Positions 7,209-16,400 of a stretch of 34,472 bases of DNA are shown one piece after another. Below the pieces are notes generated by a model, which had not been told where the DNA came from, did not search any database, and saw nothing but the letters and a program-made list of their open reading frames with translations. The DNA comes from a virus: positions 1 to 34,472 of the IMG/VR virus record IMGVR_UViG_3300043772_002854. One strand, written 5' to 3'. Within the stretch, counting starts at the first letter, position 1, and the number at the start of each line of letters is the position of its first letter. The translations under genes were made by a program, and so were the position numbers.

Positions 7209-10200
7209 TTAATTAATGTAATCATCTAATCTTTTAGGGTTTCCACCACTTGTACTTCCAACCGGTATTGTTATTTGTGATGTACCACCAATAGAACCAC
7301 CACCACTACTAGTACCTGCGTTAGTAATACTACCAGCGTTTGGATTTGCTTTAATATCTTTTAAAGTAATTGTCATAGCTACTGCAGCATCCGTTACAAT
7401 AGGTATTGTTGCAATTGGTTGTCTTGTACCTTTAAATGTGGTTGTAGCATGGTTTGGTTTAAAGTTGTGTTTTACCTCTGTTATGAGATAAGCCCCATTA
7501 AACATAGGTACGCCAAATAAATCAAAGTACATCATTGGTTGTATCATCATGTTACCTAAAGATTCCATTGTACAAGAATAAGAACGTGTTAAGTATACGG
7601 AATTTAAATTTTGTCCTTTTGTTGCTTGGTCAGTGCCTCCTTGTTGTGATAATTTATCTACAACTAATAAAGATTCAGCCGTCTCACTAAATTCTGTTTG
7701 GTCTAACTGAATATTTTTAAAGTGATTTTGGTTTTCTAAACCATAAACAACTTTAAATGCTGTAAATCCAGGGGTACTATTATTATTTGTGTTAGTACCT
7801 AAAAATTCATCTGGTTTTTCAATACCTTCAATACTTAAATTAAAACTATCATTGTCAAAATTAGGTGTAATATCTGCAGGACAGTTAGAGGCTGCTTTAA
7901 AACTTAATTGTCTTGAATTTCCGCCAACATACATTGATAAAAATAATGGTCCACAACTTACTTTTTCAAAATTTAACGAAGGTCTAAACATGTCTAACAA
8001 ATCATTATCATTTTTTTGTAACCCATTTGAGGCTAAATTAATATAAGCCGGTAAAGGATAAAACATGTATTCATTTTCAGTTAATAAATCAGAAATATAT
8101 TGATAAAGTGTGATTTTAATATTGTCTTTGAGTTGGTTTAATTTTGTAATATCTATTACCGCATCATTCCCGATATCACCCATAACTCTATTTACGTATT
8201 GGAAATGTGCTGCTAAAACTCCACCATTACCGTTTTTTCCGTCACCAGCATTAAACCCACCACATTTACCATCAATACCATTACCTAAAATATTAAAAAA
8301 CAATTTACCTTGTCCTGGTGACGCTGAAATCCATTTATCGGTCATTGATTTAAATGTACGATATAAAGATAATTTAATGTCGTCATCTTCTAAAGATGAT
8401 TGTCCATACCCTTTATCATTTTCAGCGTTTTTATCTGTAATGTTTTTTACCGCTTTGTCATTATTAACTACTATCGTTTGGTAAAAACTAGTTAAATAAC
8501 TTTCAAAAAGTTTTGTGTCTACACTAAAATCATTTGTAAATGTTTCTTCACCATACCATATTTTAGGGGTTGAATTTACTATGTATACCTCTGTACCTAA
8601 TAAATTTGTAACAACATTTTGTACAGCAGATTCACCGCTATTTAAAAGAAAAGCTACACCTTTAGTTTCATCTAAAGCTTCTTGTTCAGTTACATCAGTA
8701 TAATAAGTACTCATTTTTGTTTCAGGTTTACCAAAATTTACTGGATCAATAACTTCTAATATACCACCCCAATTATCATTACCTTCACTTGTAGCCCAAT
8801 TAACAAAATAATCTATTATTTTGTTTTTTACTTTATAAGGTAAATTTCTTATAATATAACCTAAATTGCCATCTTTTGTTCTACTTCTTTGTGTGTATTT
8901 TTTATCATTAGGTAAAGATGTAGTTGTGTGTTCATAATAAGTATTTCCCTGTCTATCCACAGGCATTAAAGTTTGGTAGTCTAATTTTGGTCCATTTTTT
9001 TGAAAAGTATAAGCATTTATAAGTGCGTAACTTTCAGGTCCACCAACCTCAAGTGTTCCGTCATAAAAAACTATTGGGTGTATGTAAGGTATATGATGTG
9101 GAGCTATATATTGTACAGGCCATGAATAATATAGTGTACCTTGTTCTAATCTATTGGCACCATTGTCAACATAAGGAAAAGGTCTATTGTTACCAGGAGC
9201 GGAAAGAGTAGTTCTACCCCAATCATAATTGTTTGTGTCATTAAGAAAAATTCTGTCTTTGTATTTTTCAGCACTACCAACTTGTGGTCCTTTTCCTGAA
9301 TTAGTTACAATACCATAATAATCAAAAGCAAAAGTAGTAAATTTTCCGTTTGGTGCTATAAGTCCGTCTGAAGACCCTATGTTGAATTGTCTAACATTAC
9401 TGGTAAGGCCAAAAGTTGTAGTACCAAGATCCCAAGTTGCTTTGAAATCAGTAGGTCCATTAAAATTTGTATTAAAAACACTTTTTTGAATTTTAGAACT
9501 CCAAGTATTTGTACCGTATACTCTATTTAAATAATTTACATACTGATTCCTATCTATCCCGTCATAAATTTTTGAAAAAGTGTCACCTCCTATATAATTA
9601 TAACCAGGTTGTGCTAAAGGGTCAAACCCTGTTGGTATGTCCCCCGCGGCAATAAGATCACTTTTTAAAGGTTTTTTCCAATCCCCAGTATTTTGGTCCC
9701 ACCCAACAAAACTTCTCCACCTCCATAATTGAGACCCTAAAGCTAATAACCACGCTTTAGGTACTTTTACTACTCCACCGGATATATTAAAATTTTTAAT
9801 TGCAAATAATTTGGCTGGATAATCTTTTTCATCGTAATTTTTAGTGTCGTTCCACAAAAAATTAAAATCTTTATTTGTTCCCCTAACTACAAGTGGTGTT
9901 GTTTTTAATAAATTTAAAAACAAATAAGCTAAATTACATTTTTCTGTTTTATTAATAGCTATTTCTGGGTCGGAATCCAAACCTGGTACTGCTTTAAGTC
10001 TATAATTAGTTCCTAACACCTCCCTAAATTTATTTACGTTATCCATCCAAGTTGGCGTGGTAACAAAACTGTCAATGCTTGATTGATAATCTTCAAAGGC
10101 TTTAACACTATAAACAGTATTATTAGCGTCAGCGATAATATCATTCCCAAATGTTATATCATGTTGGGTTGCCCCCACACTTAATTGATAAACTTTTTCT

Positions 10201-13148
10201 TTATCTTTTATGTTTGTATTTCTATATCCAGAAAAAGATTTTATGTTAATTGGTTGATATTCTTTTGCATTAGTAGTGTCAATACACGTAAAGTAAGTTA
10301 AAAGATATGGTTTTATTTGAGAAGGTGTTCCGCTTTTCCACCAAGAAGTGGGTTGAGCACCACTAGAATATAAATTAAGCTTTCCTGGTTTATATTCAGT
10401 TAACCCTAATACAATAAAATTTCTAGCGTCACTAAAATAAGGTACTTGATTTTTTGAGTCTAATGTGGTTTTAGAATCTAATTTAAATTCATTTTGTCCA
10501 CTTTCTAAACCTATTATAGTTGGTAGTTTATCTGAAAGTGCCTTTGTGTAACTATCTAAAACTTTTTTAAAATCTTTACCTATTTCGGTTGTGTCAACAA
10601 TTTGTATTCCAAAACTACTTTCATAATCTTCTTTTTCTTTTATGTCAAATAAATTGTCAACGTCCATTTTATTTGGGTCACCATATATTACAACTGGAGG
10701 TTGTATTTCAGGATCAGATATTATTATCCCATCATCTTTAGCATATTCATATAAATTACCTTTTAAATTTTCACCACCTTTTGTGTTTTGAAATGTATAT
10801 GCTCTAGTAGTTAATTTTAATTTTGTTTTAACTTTTTCTATAAAAGCACTAGCATTCACCCCCATCTGTGAAGGTAATCCTTGTATAACGGTGACGGCGG
10901 AACTACCTTCTTGTGCGTTAATTAAATTCCACGCATCTATTTGGCCTAAAATGGTTGATAAGTCTTGGTTAATAGTTCCATTGACAATAAAAGGATTCCA
11001 TTTATATAACGGTAAATCAAATCTTGTTAATCTTTGCCAATTAAAATTAGTATGGTCCAAAGATATAAAAACTCTTTCCCCAATTGTTTTAATTAATTCT
11101 TCTGTTCCTCTATTACCTATATTTTTATAAACTTGTGGGTTATCTTTAAAAAGTATTGGTGATTCTAAAACACTTATAGGAGCATAATTATCAAAACCAC
11201 CCCTACCTTCTTTTTTTTCGTTTATTAAATCAATATCTTTTAAAAAAGATATATAAGCGTTTATAAAATCTTCTACAAATCTAACTTCTACCCAATTACT
11301 AAAATTAGCGTCTTCTCCAGGAAATACTTCTTTTGTACCTTGTGGTTGTCCCCCACCTTTTTTAGTTGTATGGTTTTTTTTATAAACTGTAGGCCAAGCA
11401 TAAACAACGGGTTTTGTTACCCCTTTTGTGTTTGCAGATATACGAGTGATTGGTGCACTTGACGTATTATCTGTGTTTGTTGTACTTATATATTGTTTAT
11501 AACTTTCTGCGTTATCTAAATGATATTGTTCAGCCTTTATTGCTATATTCAAAAGAATTTGCATAAAAGCATCTGTATTACAAAGTAAAACAGTAAAAAC
11601 ATTTCTTATTGATGGTTTAAACCCAATTCTTTCTTCTATTATTTTATTTAAAGATTCTGTGACAACTTGTTTTTTAGATGTAATAACATCATTTAATTTT
11701 TGATAATCTTCTTTAATTCCATTAATTAAATAACCAAAATCTATAAAATATTCAGTACCACCAGCATTTTTATAACCGTAATCAAACAAAACTATGTTTT
11801 GAAAATCAGACCCTATTTGATTGTATATTTTTTCTACAGCGGCCGGTGGTGGGGCGTTAAAAACATCCGCTTTAGCATCTGTAAGTACGTCAACTATGTC
11901 TGAACCGGTTGTTGAGTCTGTTATTTTTTGTGTTTTTATGATTGAAATATTTGAGGCTAAAGACCCATTTGTTTTATCAAAATATTGTACAATCAAATCC
12001 CTAAGCTTAGGATCACAATTATCCGAAACATTAGAACCTTTGGCACAAGGTTTGGTTTTAAAGAATAATTTAAATAAACTATTAGTTTGTCCATTAGCCG
12101 TTGAGTTTCTTTGTTCTGAACTTATATTTTTTAAATCTCTAAAAACTTTTTGAATGGCGTCATCGTAATTGTTATAATAATTTTTTAAACCGTCAAGATT
12201 TTGTAATTCTGTCCACTCTGGACTTCCTTTAACATCGGGTAAATCTTTTGTTTGTAAATTTTTAACAGCTTTAACTAAATCAAATATTGTTGTACACCTT
12301 TCTGGTACAACTTTATTTCGACACCATGGATTATTTGTTTCGGTACTATTAATTATAGGGTTGTTGGGGTCAGTATAAAACTTCCAAGTATTTTCATATT
12401 TATTTTCTAATATGCTATTTGGTGTGTAAATATTTTTGTCTAAGTACTGTGAAGCGGTAACATAACTAACTATTGTATCAGATAAAAAAGCAAAAGACCA
12501 ACCAACAAACTCAGCACGACATTCCATGTTGCCAGTGTCAGAATTAAATTTAGCATTAAACTTAAGTAAATTTAAATAGTATTTTACAGGTCTACCGTAA
12601 TAACCTTTAAGTGTTAATTCAAAAATAGGGTAAGGTAATGTAAAAAATAAACCATACGGTGAACAAGAACCTTGTTCAAATAATGTTGCACCACGAACAT
12701 CTACAAAATCAATTACAACTTTAGGTACGGTCTGACTTTTAATTTCAATATCAATATTGGTTATACCAAATGTTTCAAAATCATTACCTATTTCACCTAA
12801 TTTTGCTTGATTGGGGTTGCCTCCAATTTGGGTCCAATCGGTTGTTAAAAAAGGTTTGTTAGAAAATAATTGGTCCGCTCCAAATTTTTGTTGTGGTACA
12901 GTCATTTCAATAGAACCACGAACATCGTTATTTAAGTTATATATACCCCCAGTAGTATTTTGGGCTTCTGTTAAAACACTTTTTGATTTTTGTTTAGCCT
13001 TTAAACTAACATAAATAAATAAATCTTCTTGTGGTACTATTTGACCCATTGGGTTGGGATCAATAATTTTAATATTACTATTTAAACCAGTATCAGTTAA
13101 AATTATAGGTGTGTAATCACTTTGTTGAAATGGGTTTCCGTTAGACAT
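7209..13148 (-). CDS. Giant baseplate hub-like structural protein (1979 aa)
   Basis: The N-terminal ~220 residues contain a pattern typical of phage hub/tail proteins: YGLFFTLPYPIFELTLKGYY, then GRPVKYYLNLLKFNAKF and EFVGWSFAFLSD. The C-terminal region (MMIQPMMYFDLFGVPMFNGA, YLITEVKHNF, TTTFKGTRQPI) resembles the closing segment of gp27/gpD-type hub proteins. It ends in a Gly/Ser-rich tail. Some 1500 residues lie between, with no motif I can name, many aromatic and Asn/Asp-rich. T4 gp27 is only 391 aa, so this would be a greatly expanded version or a fusion. It is 2 nt from the gp53-like gene and followed by the hydrolase. Structural assignment is firm; the exact baseplate position is inferred. 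Confidence 0.75.
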   Translation of the reverse strand: MSNGNPFQQSDYTPIILTDTGLNSNIKIIDPNPMGQIVPQEDLFIYVSLKAKQKSKSVLTEAQNTTGGIYNLNNDVRGSIEMTVPQQKFGADQLFSNKPFLTTDWTQIGGNPNQAKLGEIGNDFETFGITNIDIEIKSQTVPKVVIDFVDVRGATLFEQGSCSPYGLFFTLPYPIFELTLKGYYGRPVKYYLNLLKFNAKFNSDTGNMECRAEFVGWSFAFLSDTIVSYVTASQYLDKNIYTPNSILENKYENTWKFYTDPNNPIINSTETNNPWCRNKVVPERCTTIFDLVKAVKNLQTKDLPDVKGSPEWTELQNLDGLKNYYNNYDDAIQKVFRDLKNISSEQRNSTANGQTNSLFKLFFKTKPCAKGSNVSDNCDPKLRDLIVQYFDKTNGSLASNISIIKTQKITDSTTGSDIVDVLTDAKADVFNAPPPAAVEKIYNQIGSDFQNIVLFDYGYKNAGGTEYFIDFGYLINGIKEDYQKLNDVITSKKQVVTESLNKIIEERIGFKPSIRNVFTVLLCNTDAFMQILLNIAIKAEQYHLDNAESYKQYISTTNTDNTSSAPITRISANTKGVTKPVVYAWPTVYKKNHTTKKGGGQPQGTKEVFPGEDANFSNWVEVRFVEDFINAYISFLKDIDLINEKKEGRGGFDNYAPISVLESPILFKDNPQVYKNIGNRGTEELIKTIGERVFISLDHTNFNWQRLTRFDLPLYKWNPFIVNGTINQDLSTILGQIDAWNLINAQEGSSAVTVIQGLPSQMGVNASAFIEKVKTKLKLTTRAYTFQNTKGGENLKGNLYEYAKDDGIIISDPEIQPPVVIYGDPNKMDVDNLFDIKEKEDYESSFGIQIVDTTEIGKDFKKVLDSYTKALSDKLPTIIGLESGQNEFKLDSKTTLDSKNQVPYFSDARNFIVLGLTEYKPGKLNLYSSGAQPTSWWKSGTPSQIKPYLLTYFTCIDTTNAKEYQPINIKSFSGYRNTNIKDKEKVYQLSVGATQHDITFGNDIIADANNTVYSVKAFEDYQSSIDSFVTTPTWMDNVNKFREVLGTNYRLKAVPGLDSDPEIAINKTEKCNLAYLFLNLLKTTPLVVRGTNKDFNFLWNDTKNYDEKDYPAKLFAIKNFNISGGVVKVPKAWLLALGSQLWRWRSFVGWDQNTGDWKKPLKSDLIAAGDIPTGFDPLAQPGYNYIGGDTFSKIYDGIDRNQYVNYLNRVYGTNTWSSKIQKSVFNTNFNGPTDFKATWDLGTTTFGLTSNVRQFNIGSSDGLIAPNGKFTTFAFDYYGIVTNSGKGPQVGSAEKYKDRIFLNDTNNYDWGRTTLSAPGNNRPFPYVDNGANRLEQGTLYYSWPVQYIAPHHIPYIHPIVFYDGTLEVGGPESYALINAYTFQKNGPKLDYQTLMPVDRQGNTYYEHTTTSLPNDKKYTQRSRTKDGNLGYIIRNLPYKVKNKIIDYFVNWATSEGNDNWGGILEVIDPVNFGKPETKMSTYYTDVTEQEALDETKGVAFLLNSGESAVQNVVTNLLGTEVYIVNSTPKIWYGEETFTNDFSVDTKLFESYLTSFYQTIVVNNDKAVKNITDKNAENDKGYGQSSLEDDDIKLSLYRTFKSMTDKWISASPGQGKLFFNILGNGIDGKCGGFNAGDGKNGNGGVLAAHFQYVNRVMGDIGNDAVIDITKLNQLKDNIKITLYQYISDLLTENEYMFYPLPAYINLASNGLQKNDNDLLDMFRPSLNFEKVSCGPLFLSMYVGGNSRQLSFKAASNCPADITPNFDNDSFNLSIEGIEKPDEFLGTNTNNNSTPGFTAFKVVYGLENQNHFKNIQLDQTEFSETAESLLVVDKLSQQGGTDQATKGQNLNSVYLTRSYSCTMESLGNMMIQPMMYFDLFGVPMFNGAYLITEVKHNFKPNHATTTFKGTRQPIATIPIVTDAAVAMTITLKDIKANPNAGSITNAGTSSGGGSIGGTSQITIPVGSTSGGNPKRLDDYIN

Positions 13149-13150
13149 AA

Positions 13151-13477
13151 TTAACTTTTAATTCCGTATAAAGCGTCAAACCTATCTATTTCTTGTTGAT
13201 AAGCTTGTAAAGCATTAATTAATGGATAAGGTACTCTTAATATAGACCCAACTGGTATGTTAAATTCTAACCCACCGTATATTGGGTTTGCTTGTAAGAT
13301 TAACCACCCATAATAAGGTACACCATAATACTGTTGTGACAAAATGTCAAGTCTACTATTAGTGGTATATTCAGCCGAAATATCGTTTGTCGATATAGGT
13401 ATTTTTATAAATGGTAAAGGTTTAATTTCATTGTTAACCTTAAATTTTTCATATCTATCGTAATATAGTTTACTCAT
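13151..13477 (-). CDS. gp53-like / LysM-type baseplate wedge protein (108 aa)
   Basis: The body NSRLDILSQQYYGVPYYGWL, then ILQANPIYGGLEFNIPVGSI and LRVPYP, matches the short LysM-like tail protein X / T4 gp53 pattern (D-x-L-A-x-x-Y-Y-G ... W-x-I-x-x-A-N ... L-x-x-G-x-x-L-x-I-P). This fold helps close the baseplate around the tail tube in contractile machines. It is wedged by 2-nt gaps between the 1712-aa and 1979-aa structural genes, a normal baseplate context. T4 gp53 is longer (196 aa); this is a minimal version. Confidence 0.75.
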   Translation of the reverse strand: MSKLYYDRYEKFKVNNEIKPLPFIKIPISTNDISAEYTTNSRLDILSQQYYGVPYYGWLILQANPIYGGLEFNIPVGSILRVPYPLINALQAYQQEIDRFDALYGIKS

Positions 13478-13479
13478 TT

Positions 13480-16400
13480 TTACATGTTTGCTGTAATTTG
13501 ATTTAATAATAGTATTAAAGATTTATTTGATGTTTTAACACCGTTTATTTCTATTGTTAGTGGTACTTTACCATCTGGTTCTATTTTTTTATCGTATTGT
13601 CCAAAGTTATAATAAGTACCACTTCTTATAATTTTAGCACCCTTAATATTTTCTGACTGATTTGAATATCCGTAAGTTCTTATAAAATTAACCACACCAC
13701 CTTCTAAAAACTGTACAAATAATCTTGATCCTAATAGTAAATTACTGTAGTTTTGATTAGCGTTGTTAATAGCCACACTTTTAGTTACATAATCTTTATA
13801 ATAAAACCCAAACCCAACAACCCCTTTAGGTGTTGCATTTTGATCATAAACGGTTTTATTTGCTGATATAGGACTAAGAGATTTATTAAAACTACCTATA
13901 GTCCAGTTTCCACTAGTAAAGTTTTGACTACATTCAAATCTAACATTTTCTAATTTATTTCCAACAACAGTTGTTGCTGGTTTATTAGCCACCGCCGATT
14001 TTTTAACATCTGTTTTTTGGTCTTGTGTGGTTGCTGAAACAACTGCTGGTGACGTTTGTGCGTTTGTAGATGGTACATCTACGGCTTTAGGTTGTGGTGT
14101 AACAGTATCAGTTTTCTTATCGGTCATAACACTACTTTGTTTTATTACATCATATAAAGCATTTTCTTGACCTGGTGTAATATAACCACCGTATACCACT
14201 TTTTTCTGTAACGCTCCTTCTCTTTGTGCTAAATAATTATCAACTGCTCTAGCTGTATTGTAAATTCCTGTGTTCGCAAAAAAGTTAAATGAAACAGCAT
14301 TTTGTAATTGTTTAATAGGTCCACCTAATGAACTTCCACCAATAAATTTAAAACCCATATCTACTTTAACTACCATGGGTTGTACACCAATACCTTCAGG
14401 GTTTAAATCCCACTGTACTGGTTCAAAACTAAAATTAACACTGTCTATAACAATTTTTGTGTGATAAAAATCACCTATCTTTAATACACAAATAGGTGGT
14501 CTACCAAAAATCATATTTTGTGGACTATTAATATCTATTAATTGTGGTCCTTGTCTTGTACATTGTTGTAAAAAAGTTAATCTAGAGTTAAAACCTTCTG
14601 GGGTTATAGCGTGAAAGGCCGGGTGAAAATTATCTAATTTTTCACCTAAAGTATTATAAATAAAACTATCTGATTTTTTAAGTGCCTGAAAATAATCACA
14701 CTCCCCAATATAAGACTTAGCAACACTATCAGCTATACTTTGTGCAGCCTCTTTTTTAGCCTGTTCTTCTTTAGTTTTTTCTTGAGCAACAATTTGATTT
14801 TCGTTATTAATTTGTTCAGATATTCTAGTAGAATTTAAAGGGTTTTTTATTAATCTAACTTCTACAAATCTTGCTTGTTTAGAAGCTAAACTATCAGGAC
14901 TATTTTGATTTGATGTACAAGGGTCTTGTCCTGTTGTATCTTCTTTAGCCCACTCTTCGTTAGTTGAGTTTGGATCTGATGCACTATCACCTAAACTATA
15001 AAACTCCCATCTTAAACCTTTTTGACCTGATTTAATAAAATCGTCAAAACCACCCCTTAATGTAGTTTCAGCAGGATAAGTTTTATCACTACCACCAAAT
15101 TTAACAGGGTCACCGTTTTCAATAGACTCCATATACTGTATCATCCAATTATAAACAGACAGTATTCTATCATGACTTAATTTAAGGTTATAATTTTTAT
15201 TAGCTGCTCCAGAACAATAACCATATAACTGTATGGTGTAATTTTTTCCATCTTCTTGTTCTTCGTATTTTTGATTAAATATAGGTTGACTAGGTGATTG
15301 AGGGTTTATTAATAAACCACTTTTACCAACTAAAAATTGGCATGTTTCAGCTAATTTATTTTCTACAAGTTTATTTAATCCAGGTCTAGAATTTCCATTA
15401 CAAACTAAATCATTTTCTTCATAAGTAAAACTCAATGTTCTACCTTGACTTGTAGTGTTTATATATTGAACACCTTTACATTCTTCATATTGACCTGTTT
15501 GTTTATTTCTAGGACATTTAGAATCACTAAACGCGTTATCAAAATAAACTTTAAAAGATGTGTAAGGTGGGTCGTTAGGTTCTTTAGGTTTAACTACTTC
15601 TGGTGTTATAACACCAGTGTTAGGTATTTCGATAGTACTATCTTTTCTTACAGGTGGTATAAAATCTCTATACGCATCTGTATTCCCACAACCCGCAAAA
15701 AATGAATGGTACACATCATCAAATATATTTTCAGCGTAATCTTTTCTTAATTTATTTAATACGGAAGGGTGATCAACTACAATTGAAAAACTTAAACTAC
15801 CCGACCTTTCGGTGTTGTTGTAAGTATAAATTGGTTCTCCTCTTCCTACCATAGTTGTTGGATCCCAATTAACACTAGTGCTTTCACTAAAATCTATATT
15901 GTAAGGTGGGAACCACATAATTCTACCACCATTAGGTCCTTTTTCACAAAGTGGTAAGTAAGCTGATTGTGGAGCATCTACCCAAGCTAAATTTTCAATT
16001 GAAAACATATAAGGTATTACTTTAGGTTTAAATCCGGCTAAGTTTTTTAAAGCATCAACAGCAGATTTACCTTTAGATTGGCTTTCGTAATCTGTGGTTA
16101 TTTGTAGTTCTCTAACACCATCTTTTTCCCAAGCTATTTTTGGCATACCCACTTCATTCAGTGTCATCAAATCACTGTAATTACTAGGTACGTCAGAACC
16201 AAGTACATCAGCGGGTTTAGTTGTTAACCACCAATTTTTTTCACCTCTAATTAAGTTTTCAAAAGAAGCGTACTTTCTTTTAGATGACCAAGAACGACAA
16301 TAATATTCACCTGTAGAATCTTTTGTTGTATTACCTTTTGAAGGTAAATTACCCGGTAATTTTATTGTACCACCTAAAGGTGTGGTTATTTCTTTTTGTC

